Below, in pieces: positions 1 through 8,494 of a stretch of DNA of 64,000 bases. A program made the translations under genes and the position numbers. The stretch lies in the NCBI GenBank assembly GCA_964468475.1, contig CAYXUL010000009.1, positions 5,079-69,078 of the forward strand. The letters run 5' to 3'. The stretch comes from JBECKX01 sp964468475. Lineage in GTDB: Bacteria; Zixibacteria; MSB-5A5; CAIYYT01. Position 1 is the stretch's first letter, and each line of letters begins with the position of its first letter. The notes under the pieces are model-generated. The model was not told where the DNA came from, did no database searches, and was given only the letters and a program-made list of their open reading frames with translations.

Positions 1-197
1 GTCGTCCCGCGGTCGAGTCCGACGACGTTATCAATGTCAGCCGGCACCTCGGGTGACCCCTCGAGATCAGTTCTCACGAAGCGAACGCCAGTGCCGGCAT
101 CGGCGGGTCTGAAAGTTATGGTAGATTCGCAGCCGGTATGTAAGCCGGTACCGGAACCACTTGCCGTCGATGCAATCGTCTGCTGTTCTTCAATCAT
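1..197 (-). CDS. lpxC: UDP-3-O-acyl-N-acetylglucosamine deacetylase, N-terminal fragment
   Basis: This is the first 65 codons of LpxC, which runs off the left edge of the window. LpxC is the zinc deacetylase that commits UDP-3-O-acyl-GlcNAc to lipid A synthesis in the cytoplasm. The visible protein begins MIEEQQTIAS and contains the family pattern of Gly-x-Gly-Leu-His-Thr-Gly (about residues 16-22), then a Thr-Phe-Arg-Pro strand, Val-Arg-Thr-Asp-Leu and Asp-Arg-Gly-Thr, all in the expected order and spacing. The start is ATG at 195-197 on the minus strand, preceded by a GAAGGA Shine-Dalgarno. The zinc-binding HKxxD region lies outside the window. Whether a FabZ domain is fused downstream, as in some Bacteroidetes-related groups, cannot be seen. 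Confidence 0.9.
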   Translation of the reverse strand, partial: MIEEQQTIASTASGSGTGLHTGCESTITFRPADAGTGVRFVRTDLEGSPEVPADIDNVVGLDRGT

Positions 198-333
198 GAA
201 TTGTCCTTCAAATCTGCCTGAATAGATGCGCCAATCTAACTGATGGCGGGAATCATTTCAACCGAAAAGAGCCGTCTCTGGCAGTCGCCGGAGACCGCTG
301 CAGCCCACGTTTAGTAGATACGTTATGACTGAT

Positions 334-786
334 TTACTCTGCAGTTATGAAAGGAAGAATTTCCTGCAGATATTTCGGCCCTATGCCCCGCACGGCAATC
401 AGCTCGGCAGGAGAGTCGAATTTGCCGTGACTTTCCCTGCGGGCAATGATCCTGGCGCTAATCACCTTACCTACATGCGGGAGCAGCATGAGACTCTCAG
501 CAGGGGCAGTATTAATGTTGATCCTCAAGTTGGCGCTTGACCGATTCTTCACCCCGAGGAAATTCTCAGTTGAGTCCTGCGAAGCTGTTCGAACTGCGGC
601 CTGCGATGAAGCTGCCGAGCGCGAGTGTGCCAGGTCGATGGGCCTAAAGACAACCTCAGAGGGAAGTTGCTCTTGCATTCGTTCGAACAAAAGGATTCCC
701 CCTCCCGTTAAGGCCAGCACCAGCAACGCTGTGAGTGCGATAATCTCGCCGCGGCTGAATGAAAACAACTCCTTCAGATCATGCAT
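334..786 (-). CDS. ComEA-like helix-hairpin-helix protein with N-terminal membrane anchor
   Basis: This 150-residue protein has a short cytoplasmic N-terminus, one membrane segment at about residues 14-35 (EIIALTALLVLALTGGGILLF), a polar linker, and a tandem helix-hairpin-helix module at about 88-148. The module shows the classic ININTAPAESLMLLPHVG and VRGIGPKYLQEI signatures. The family binds DNA non-specifically. ComEA proteins receive DNA in the periplasm during competence, but many Gram-negative homologues have unknown roles. It sits 18 bp downstream of sprA on the same strand and is probably co-transcribed. No other competence gene is visible, so a DNA-uptake role is inference only. Confidence 0.8.
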   Translation of the reverse strand: MHDLKELFSFSRGEIIALTALLVLALTGGGILLFERMQEQLPSEVVFRPIDLAHSRSAASSQAAVRTASQDSTENFLGVKNRSSANLRININTAPAESLMLLPHVGKVISARIIARRESHGKFDSPAELIAVRGIGPKYLQEILPFITAE

Positions 787-804
787 ATAGCTTTCCCCCG
801 CAGC

Positions 805-3800
805 TTAGAATTGGATTTCCACCCAGAACTGCAACTCCCTGGTATGACGATTTCCCGTTGACCGATCCTTCGTATCGGTCCAGCGGGCAGTAAGCCCGCC
901 TCTGATGTTCTGTGAGAAGTTGTAGCTTGCTTGCGGTTGAATCGTAAGATCTGAACGCTGCGCTGTCAAGCTGGGTGGCACATTCTGACCAGGATTGTAG
1001 TTTTCAGACTTTGACTTTCGCAGGCTGACATCAAAATCAAGACTCAAGTTGGATTGGATATTTACTCGCCCGAACAGCGGCAACCATACCCGACTACCGC
1101 CTCTAAACGAATAGGATGACCGCACCGTTATTGTCTTCGAGTAGTCAATAGTCTTTGTCGATAGATCTCCACTCTCACCCTCACCGGCTCGGAACTTCTC
1201 CCTGATTATAGTGGACTTGCTGTAGCCAATTGTCGACCGGAATCCTCTGGCGAACTTCCACTCGATGGTCGATTGAATCAGCGGATTGTAGTCAATCGTA
1301 GTTACCAGGTCTGATGTTAGATCAGTCGTCACGTTGATTTTCTTCGATTCCTTCTTGGAGTACTTTGAATCAAGCGTGAAACTTCGCGAGAAGAATTTCG
1401 GTAGAACCAGAAAATCAAGTTTCCCGAACTTGAATCCCAGATCGGGAAATACGGTGTTTTCATCCCGCGTGGAGCGATTAGATGCCTCCTGAACGGCATA
1501 ACTCCATTTGGTATCTACTGACATACCCAGGAATAACTGCACTCCGGAGCCGGCACTATAAGAGCGCGAGCGCGAGCGCGAATCGATCTGATTGATCGAT
1601 GTCGTGCCAACCGGCTTTACCCCGGGGTCTGACGAGAATCCAAAGCGGAACGCCAGCGAAGGTCGCTCCGCATAGCCATCCAGTGATGCCCGCTCGTCCC
1701 ACTTGAAACCAAGCGCAATTGGATTGATGCGGTCAGTGAAAAGTCTCAGGAATTGCAGGCCGTACATATAGAACGGCGTGCCCGGTTCCTTGGGCGGTTC
1801 AGGTTTCTTTTGCGAGGTCGTGTCACGTTCTTGTCTCAGAGAATCGAGATTCAGATTTCGTTTCGGAGGCTCTCGCGGAGGCACTCGTCGATTGCGGGTT
1901 ACACTTCCGCGTTTGTTCTCACCGAGCAGGCGTTGAAGATTGAATGTAGTATTGGCTGTCGCTGATCTGCTGTTCCCGATTCTCCTGATATTCGAAATTG
2001 TCGAGCCCGACTGGCTAAAAGTCTCACTATGGGATGAACTGAAGCCCAGCCTCGTTCCCGTTATGAATGGCAGGATGTTCGGCGCATAATTGGCCTGAAA
2101 TGACTGATCGTAGCGGCGTTCCTGGCCAAGCTTGAAATCACTGGGATTGAACGAGATTTTCAGCAGGTTTGGATCGCTGATATCCCTGTCTGTTTGCATC
2201 CTGTAGGTAAGGTCGAGTCCGCTCAGTGGAGATACCCCCGTGCTCAACTGACCTTTGAAGGTCCTGAGATAACGGAAGGTTCTTATGCCGAAGTTGTTGG
2301 TTTGATCGTTGAGGGTCCTGTCAACTTGCGCGTTCAGCTGGAGCCGGTTTGGCATAGGATTGAACAGCGAATTGACCACCCTATCCGGAACCAGAGGCAA
2401 GCCCCCCAGCCACGAAAATATTTTCAGGCCACCCTTGCTGGGCACATTGAGGTTATAACCACCCTGCGCAGTATAGCGCTCGGACTTCTGCTGAGGTACA
2501 GTGGGTGAGCGACTCTGAGAGCGGTTATAAGAGAGCTGCAGACTCTGCAAATTATTAAGGAAATACTTGATAACTGGATTATTTGAGCGACTATTGAATC
2601 GCAAACTCGTATTGAAACCGGTATTGGTGCTGACGGACATTTGCTGTTGAATGAGATTCTGAGGTACCACGATATCGGATCCGGTCATCAAGCGTGGCGT
2701 CAGCTCACTTTTCGACCAGTTAAATGAAATAGGCAAACTGGCCCCCCATGACTCGGGCAGGAATTTGTGAGCATTGAAGCTGGCTGAGTAACCGTAAGTC
2801 TTATTTCCAGATCCCGAACCCAGATCCCGCCGATCCGCCTGCGTAAGTGTTCTGAAGAAAGCGTCGGTCTTTTGATAGTTGACCGAGATCGAGGCCACGT
2901 CGCCAAAAGTCATCGAGCCGGCTACAAATGCGGCCGTACCCTTGTCGCGGCGGACTTTGGTCACCCGCAATTCGTCAATCCAAACCGATCCTGTCATCGT
3001 CGTATCAGTTCCCTCAGGATCGTTGTTGATTACACCGAGGGCATAGTACTTAACACGGGTGATCGAGGGTGATCCCCGGAGTCGATACGGCCGTTCTTCA
3101 AACTCCGTAGGCAATTCCAATCCTGCCGCCGTGGCGGAGTCTTCAGGAGTGCCCTTGTTGTATAACTCCTGGATCAGCGCCGAGATGCTGTCGCGCGCCG
3201 CTTGCAGCTTGAGTTTCAGCTGCGTGATGGCATCAAAATCGATCAGCATATTATTCTGGTCCCAGCCCTCGCGCACGGTGCTGCGGTACTCGTAGTAATT
3301 GTCTGCGTCGGGGCCGAACCGCATAAAGACGATCAGGCTGTCACGATCCTGATCACCATGAATGTACATTTCGAGGCTGTGATAACCGCTTAAGTCCTGC
3401 TGCTTGAACGGCACCTTCTCGCAGATGCCGGTGTCACCGGGCGTGAAGTTCTCGAAGTTGAGTCTCAGGGATTGTTCGGTCTCGGTGGTCCCGGTTGTCT
3501 TGTCGTAGTAACCCGCAACACCGGGAGGTGGCGTATAGATCTTGTCCGATTCCGTGTTGATCACCGCTGCCTCAAAGCGGGTATCAACCGGTCGCGCCTT
3601 TGCTTCCGGAAGGACCGGGCGAGATTCCCAGAGGTTCCGGGTCAAGTCGATGTCTGCGAAGTCGACATAGATCGTGTCAGCCGGTGAAGCCACACCGTCG
3701 ATCCAGATTCTCATGAACTTGATCAGGCTTCTGCTGGGATTGCCTACCTCCTGGTATTCCGTACTATCCTGAAACGGAATTCGCACCGAATACCAGCCGT

Positions 3801-6800
3801 TTTCATTCTTTGAGCCTTCTACCAGGTAGGGGTTATTGGCGAGGTCCATTGTCCAGGTATAGTAGTTGTTGGCGTAGTCATCCCCACCGGTGCCGTTGAT
3901 ATCCTCAGTATCGGGTTTGTTGAGTCGGCCACCCTGATCCCCGCCATTGCCCTCGGTTCCGTTAATGTGGTTGTAGTCATTACGGTTTTCGTTGCTGTAC
4001 GACCAATCGTCGCCTGCTGGGTCATCCGAGTCGCAGTCATACCAGACCGGTGCGGTTCCATCGTCGCAAGCTGATTTTTCCTGAGCGTCCGATAAGCCAT
4101 CGAGTCCGGTGTCTTCGCCGGGGTCGAGCAAATTATTTCCGTTCTTGTCCTCCCTTTGTCGGACTCCATCGCCGTTGATGTCTTCCGTGATTTCTCCGAG
4201 ATCAACATGAACAACCCCCTGTTCACCGCGCATGCGCAATTCGATAAACTTGGTCTTAGTCTGGTCATAAGAGCCCGAGGAAAACGGATGCGTTATTCCA
4301 TTGTAGCTGTTGATCGCGGGGGCGTCCGTTTCCTCCACCGGTGAAAAGCGAAGCGTGAGAATACTCGTGCTGTTAGCAGATGCCTGCAGATCGCGATTGT
4401 AGATATCCGTAATCGGTAGCTGATCGTAAGGGTTATACCAAATCAGCCGTGCGTGCTTAGCGGCCAGGGTGTCGAGCTGTGTCGGCGGCGCTGCCTGGTA
4501 CCAGGTAGTTCGCTGCACCCCGATGGCGAAACGATCGACTGCTCCTTCAAAGTCGTCGATATAGGCTTCACCGTTAACGTTTGGATTGGGTGCTGACTTG
4601 CCAACCTCCCCCTGTATGCTGATTCGCGAAGTTGCCTTGCTGTGAATCAGCGGTAGAGCGTTGATGAACTTGGTAGGAGTCATCGTCTGCAGGGAGTACG
4701 AGCCGTCGAAATCCAGATTGAGAAATTTCGACTGTTCTTCGCCGAGGCGCGGCTTGCGGTCCGTCTGCTTCTCTGATTTGTACAAGACTGTCGAGCCAAC
4801 CTTGAGATTTGGCGCCACCTGATACTCGCCCCTGACACCGAGCAGGGTCTTTTTCTCCGAAGTAATCAGCGGCGCGTACTCGTAGTTGACTTTGACGTCG
4901 GCATTGGCGCTGAGAGCTTCCTGATTGAGAAAGCGAATCTGTCCCGACTCGTAGTAGATTTGATAGTCCTTGTCCCGCTCCAGTCTCCTGCCGTTCAATG
5001 TCACAGTCTCGGAATTCTGGACAATGTCGAACTGTCCGAGATAGAATTGATCCTGACGTGTTGCGGACTTCACCACCAGATAGTACTTCGAGCTATCCTG
5101 CCGCGTCTGAATGTTCTGCGATGTGTAGATGGCAGATACACGTTGATCCAGTGAATCACTGGCAAATGGATATCGATCCGGAAGGCGGAGATGTCCCCTG
5201 TACGGATCGAGGATATTGGGGTCGAATGAATCAACCTTGCCATCGTTGTTCTTGTCTATCCCGAGCAGGTGAATGTAACTGTCCCCCCTCTGATTAGACA
5301 CCTCCGACGCATCCTGATCCAGAGTACTGGTGGCCTGACCACGGAAGATTTCTACATCGAAACCATCGGGGTCATCAATGCGACCAACGTCGTAAACGTT
5401 TCGCCAAACATAGCTCCACGTCACATTCTCTGGGCGCGGACTCTCCGGGATAATCAACTTCAGCACCAGGGTATCGTTGTCGCCGCCACCTCGGTTTCCG
5501 ATTGTTCTGATTGTACCATCAGGTCCCTGAACCTGCATCCAGACACCCATTGCCCGAGCTCTGATCGGTTGATCCATGATGATGTAGTGCTCTGTCGGGT
5601 GGTATTCGTACAGCTGCTGGTCTATCGTGGACTGGTATTCCGTGCCGTAGAGGGCCACAGTACCCTTGAAGTTCTCATTCGGAAACCTGTCAGGGTGATC
5701 CGGATCGACATACATCTTGGCATTATAAGTTGTAACCTGCTGATTCTGCGTGGTAGAGTAGAATGCGTAGACTTCCAGGTTGATAATGCTGTCCCTGGGA
5801 TTGAGGTTGAACGAGGAATCAGGATCATCCAGCCAGAAGTAGGTATTGTCTAGGTAGTTGTAATCCCGAATGAAGCGCGATGAGGCGTCGCTGCCGGCGC
5901 TGAAAGTCGCAGATTTGTTGGATGATTTTTCCTGAGATGCAATCGCGGTCAATTTCAGGGGGCCGACCTGCGCATCAGCCTTGACGCCAAACAACCCCTG
6001 AACACTCTGCGAATAGCCGATAAAGCGGGTGGAGGGTAATGCGAGATTAGTGTTCCCCAGCTCGATATTCTTGATGATGTCGTCTTCAGTGCCCTTATAA
6101 CGCAACTGGATGCGATTTGACAATGACTGCTGGCGCTTCGAGTCCTGATTGACGTCGACAAATATCTTTGAACCGATAGTTCCGCTAATTTGGAAACGAG
6201 ATATCTGCTCCATATTCAAAGTGGGGAATTTGCTCTGACCACTCGACACCTGTGTGCCATCCTGCCACTGCGACCTGCCGGAGAAGGATATTTTGCGGTA
6301 GCCGTTGATCTTCAGGCCGGCACCGCCTTCACCAATGATCGACTTCACGAATTTTGGGGTTCGCACCGGGATTTCAAATTCGAGGAGGCTCCCACCCGAC
6401 TTCTGGGCTCTTGCTCTCCGGGCGGCATCCAGGTCCTGGCGAAACACCATTTCATTTGAGAGCTTTATGCGCTCGCGCGTGTAAGTGTCAACGTCTGCGG
6501 TCGCGGGAATCATATGGCCGATGACATGGCCATTCTGCTGCTCAAAAACCAGTAAGCCGCTGTTTCCATCGTAACTCGATGAGATCAACGGCCTGATTTG
6601 AGTGTCATCAAGCATCCTCACGGGTTTTTCTGATTGGTACATCCCCTGGTAAGAAGGCACCGGAAGAATCCGGGACATGTTAGTAGGAGGCATTTCCAAC
6701 TGCAAATCAAAACCGGTCTTTGCCGATGCAGACTTAATGCCGAATACGCTCTGCAGAGAAAAGCAGAGCAGCAGCAGGATTATGAGGTTTCGAAGACGAA

Positions 6801-6804
6801 TCAA
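805..6804 (-). CDS. sprA: SprA-family outer-membrane translocon (type IX secretion / gliding)
   Basis: This 1999-residue protein has an N-terminal signal segment (hydrophobic residues about 6-22, ending near ASA). It is made of long alternating beta strands throughout and ends in an aromatic residue (FWVEIQF), as expected for an outer-membrane barrel. The motif AYIDDFEGA at about residue 747 is characteristic of the SprA family, whose members form the very large barrel pore of type IX secretion in Bacteroidetes and relatives. The length fits the family (about 2000-2500). Unusual insertions include Asp-rich, EF-hand-like loops at about residue 518 (DKNNDGKVDSFDPN) and about 870-960 (DINGDG, DKNGNNLLDPGED). 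The protein is followed 18 bp later by the ComEA-like gene. Other T9SS core genes are not in the window. The family assignment is firm; secretion function is inferred from the family. Confidence 0.88.
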   Translation of the reverse strand: MIRLRNLIILLLLCFSLQSVFGIKSASAKTGFDLQLEMPPTNMSRILPVPSYQGMYQSEKPVRMLDDTQIRPLISSSYDGNSGLLVFEQQNGHVIGHMIPATADVDTYTRERIKLSNEMVFRQDLDAARRARAQKSGGSLLEFEIPVRTPKFVKSIIGEGGAGLKINGYRKISFSGRSQWQDGTQVSSGQSKFPTLNMEQISRFQISGTIGSKIFVDVNQDSKRQQSLSNRIQLRYKGTEDDIIKNIELGNTNLALPSTRFIGYSQSVQGLFGVKADAQVGPLKLTAIASQEKSSNKSATFSAGSDASSRFIRDYNYLDNTYFWLDDPDSSFNLNPRDSIINLEVYAFYSTTQNQQVTTYNAKMYVDPDHPDRFPNENFKGTVALYGTEYQSTIDQQLYEYHPTEHYIIMDQPIRARAMGVWMQVQGPDGTIRTIGNRGGGDNDTLVLKLIIPESPRPENVTWSYVWRNVYDVGRIDDPDGFDVEIFRGQATSTLDQDASEVSNQRGDSYIHLLGIDKNNDGKVDSFDPNILDPYRGHLRLPDRYPFASDSLDQRVSAIYTSQNIQTRQDSSKYYLVVKSATRQDQFYLGQFDIVQNSETVTLNGRRLERDKDYQIYYESGQIRFLNQEALSANADVKVNYEYAPLITSEKKTLLGVRGEYQVAPNLKVGSTVLYKSEKQTDRKPRLGEEQSKFLNLDFDGSYSLQTMTPTKFINALPLIHSKATSRISIQGEVGKSAPNPNVNGEAYIDDFEGAVDRFAIGVQRTTWYQAAPPTQLDTLAAKHARLIWYNPYDQLPITDIYNRDLQASANSTSILTLRFSPVEETDAPAINSYNGITHPFSSGSYDQTKTKFIELRMRGEQGVVHVDLGEITEDINGDGVRQREDKNGNNLLDPGEDTGLDGLSDAQEKSACDDGTAPVWYDCDSDDPAGDDWSYSNENRNDYNHINGTEGNGGDQGGRLNKPDTEDINGTGGDDYANNYYTWTMDLANNPYLVEGSKNENGWYSVRIPFQDSTEYQEVGNPSRSLIKFMRIWIDGVASPADTIYVDFADIDLTRNLWESRPVLPEAKARPVDTRFEAAVINTESDKIYTPPPGVAGYYDKTTGTTETEQSLRLNFENFTPGDTGICEKVPFKQQDLSGYHSLEMYIHGDQDRDSLIVFMRFGPDADNYYEYRSTVREGWDQNNMLIDFDAITQLKLKLQAARDSISALIQELYNKGTPEDSATAAGLELPTEFEERPYRLRGSPSITRVKYYALGVINNDPEGTDTTMTGSVWIDELRVTKVRRDKGTAAFVAGSMTFGDVASISVNYQKTDAFFRTLTQADRRDLGSGSGNKTYGYSASFNAHKFLPESWGASLPISFNWSKSELTPRLMTGSDIVVPQNLIQQQMSVSTNTGFNTSLRFNSRSNNPVIKYFLNNLQSLQLSYNRSQSRSPTVPQQKSERYTAQGGYNLNVPSKGGLKIFSWLGGLPLVPDRVVNSLFNPMPNRLQLNAQVDRTLNDQTNNFGIRTFRYLRTFKGQLSTGVSPLSGLDLTYRMQTDRDISDPNLLKISFNPSDFKLGQERRYDQSFQANYAPNILPFITGTRLGFSSSHSETFSQSGSTISNIRRIGNSRSATANTTFNLQRLLGENKRGSVTRNRRVPPREPPKRNLNLDSLRQERDTTSQKKPEPPKEPGTPFYMYGLQFLRLFTDRINPIALGFKWDERASLDGYAERPSLAFRFGFSSDPGVKPVGTTSINQIDSRSRSRSYSAGSGVQLFLGMSVDTKWSYAVQEASNRSTRDENTVFPDLGFKFGKLDFLVLPKFFSRSFTLDSKYSKKESKKINVTTDLTSDLVTTIDYNPLIQSTIEWKFARGFRSTIGYSKSTIIREKFRAGEGESGDLSTKTIDYSKTITVRSSYSFRGGSRVWLPLFGRVNIQSNLSLDFDVSLRKSKSENYNPGQNVPPSLTAQRSDLTIQPQASYNFSQNIRGGLTARWTDTKDRSTGNRHTRELQFWVEIQF

Positions 6805-6859
6805 TTTCTCATCACAGATAATTTCGGTTCGTTAGTTGTCTACTCGATAATCACCTCCA

Positions 6860-7804
6860 TTAGCTGAAGTCCCCTAATAAAACAACTTCTTCACTTAATT
6901 CAATATCATATTGTTCTTTAACGCGCTTCTTCAATTCAATCGAAAGTTTCCGCACTTCAGACGCAGTTGCGCCTCCTTTGTTGATAAGGATGTTCGCATG
7001 ATTCGGGTAAACCCCGGCTTTGCCAATTGACATCTTCTTGGCGCCAATCTGTTCCAATAGAAATCCCGCAGCAAGCTTTCCGTGCGGTTGTGTTGCGTCC
7101 TCGATATTCTTGAAAAAGCACCCCGCCGAAATATTTTCATGCGGATGGCGCTCGGCACGGACGTTCTTGATCTCTTCCGTCTTCTCCATGAGGAGCTTTC
7201 TGTCTCCGGCAGTCAATTCGAATCGACCGGAAAGCACGACATTACCGGAGCCTTTCAAATCGGAATGGCGGTAACGGAATCCGAGGTTTTGCTTAACTTC
7301 TGTATGCAGTCCGCTAAGCTGATTGTACAGAGCAACATCCACCAGCGCGTCTGAGATGGACTGCCCGTAAGCGCCGGCATTACCCACAATCGCTCCGCCG
7401 ACGGTTCCGGCAATCCCGGCCAGGGACTCTATGCCCGCGAGACCCTTCTCTGCCAGCTCATCGACGAACTGAGCCAATGATCGCGTGGCGCCTACCGTAA
7501 CGGTGGTTTCTTCAATTTTGAGGAAGTCTATATGTGGGACGACAATCAGACCGCGGAAGCCCTTATCGGAAGCCAGGATATTGGAGCCGCCCCCGATAAC
7601 AAAGAACGGCATTTTCTGACTCTCGGCAAATGCCACCGCATCGCGGACCTGTTCTCCGGATTCACAGAATGCTACCCAGTCCGCGGGGCCGCCTATTCCG
7701 AAGGTGGTCAGCTTGGCTAGCGGATAGTTCTGCTCCAGCTGAAAGGTCACGTTGCCGGTCGGCATTTTTGTATGTACTGAATGATCTGACATATACCCAG
7801 TCAT
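6860..7804 (-). CDS. murB: UDP-N-acetylenolpyruvoylglucosamine reductase
   Basis: MurB is the FAD enzyme that reduces UDP-GlcNAc-enolpyruvate to UDP-MurNAc with NADPH in the cytoplasm. The FAD-binding pattern GGGSN is at about residues 73-77 and the second glycine-rich stretch (AGIAGTVGGAIVGNAGAYG) at 131-149. The catalytic segment reads SAGCFFKN around residue 230, so the usual general-acid serine is a cysteine, a change that leaves a protonatable side chain. Length (about 314) and the missing C-terminal extension suggest a type II-like enzyme. In-frame starts are TTG at 7810, ATG at 7804 and ATG at 7792. The upstream GGAG abuts 7804, so 7792 is equally possible. It lies 55 bp upstream of sprA. 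Confidence 0.93.
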   Translation of the reverse strand: MTGYMSDHSVHTKMPTGNVTFQLEQNYPLAKLTTFGIGGPADWVAFCESGEQVRDAVAFAESQKMPFFVIGGGSNILASDKGFRGLIVVPHIDFLKIEETTVTVGATRSLAQFVDELAEKGLAGIESLAGIAGTVGGAIVGNAGAYGQSISDALVDVALYNQLSGLHTEVKQNLGFRYRHSDLKGSGNVVLSGRFELTAGDRKLLMEKTEEIKNVRAERHPHENISAGCFFKNIEDATQPHGKLAAGFLLEQIGAKKMSIGKAGVYPNHANILINKGGATASEVRKLSIELKKRVKEQYDIELSEEVVLLGDFS

Positions 7805-7902
7805 CTCCAACTATCTATTTAATCGGAAGTAATTGCGGGAAGTATAGTTACTGAATAAAGCCACCCGATACTGATGCTCAGAATTGCTCGTAATACTGCT
7901 GT

Positions 7903-8301
7903 TCAGTTGGTAGACCTCTCCGTTTCTGTTTTACCGTCGGCATCTGAAGGTGTTCCGCCTTTTTCGGCATCTCCCCCGACAGCGGAAGCCTGATCTTCGG
8001 CATCCTGACTCGTCGCTTCAGTCTTCTTATCTGCTTCAACCTCATCGACATAGTTCATTTGCAGCTCAGCCAGGACTCTGCTGATTAACTTGTTCTCCAA
8101 CTCGGTGCGGTTGCCTTCCGTGCGACGCTTCAGCATGTCGAGCATGTCGATAGTGTATTGCGCCTGAGTGAGATCCCGCTCGATCTTTCCGGTCATCGGA
8201 TTAGTAATTTTGCCTAACTGCTGCATACCCGACGCATGCAGGCTGTAGAGTAGAGCCTGAAAAAGCGCCTGATCTTTGTCTTCGGGGCTCAGTTCATCCA
8301 T
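7903..8301 (-). CDS. DUF1844 domain protein
   Basis: This is a 132-residue soluble protein. The first 90 residues match the DUF1844 pattern: an N-terminal helical region, Gly-Lys-Ile-Thr-Asn-Pro-Met-Thr-Gly, then ...AQYTIDMLDMLKRRTEGN and ...LISRVLAELQMNYV. The last 40 residues are acidic, low complexity and probably disordered. The function of the family is unknown; it is widespread in Deltaproteobacteria and FCB-like phyla. A GGAGAG Shine-Dalgarno precedes the ATG. A TTGACA-16 bp-TATGAA pair at 8319-8346 on the minus strand resembles a sigma-70 promoter, but its start point would fall inside the SD, so I do not call it. The gene sits between recG and murB. Confidence 0.8.
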   Translation of the reverse strand: MDELSPEDKDQALFQALLYSLHASGMQQLGKITNPMTGKIERDLTQAQYTIDMLDMLKRRTEGNRTELENKLISRVLAELQMNYVDEVEADKKTEATSQDAEDQASAVGGDAEKGGTPSDADGKTETERSTN

Positions 8302-8494
8302 AATGAGTTCTCTCTCCGTTCATAGCAAGCTATGAGAGTATGTCAAACACTATGCGTTGACACACCTGTTTTTTTCAATTCAGCGTCTCTAAACGCGCAG
8401 AAGGTTCTCGCAGAATTTGCCGGAAACGAACTTAAGATCATGACCAGGAATCTAAGCCCTGAGTTTCGGGGAATACCGGAAGAGGACGGTAAGT

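Noticed and set aside
34..225. Plus-strand ORF over the left edge
   Set aside because: It is antisense to the LpxC N-terminus, which has clear family motifs and a Shine-Dalgarno.
1560..1580. GCGAGC tandem repeat
   Set aside because: It encodes a Ser-Arg stretch within sprA; too short and in-frame to be an independent element.
3819..4268. 149-codon minus-strand ORF inside sprA, Thr/Met-rich
   Set aside because: It is in a shifted frame of sprA; its composition reflects Asp/Asn-Gly codons of the EF-hand-like loops.
8319..8346. TTGACA-16 bp-TATGAA before the DUF1844 gene
   Set aside because: The predicted start would cut into the Shine-Dalgarno, so a functional promoter is doubtful.
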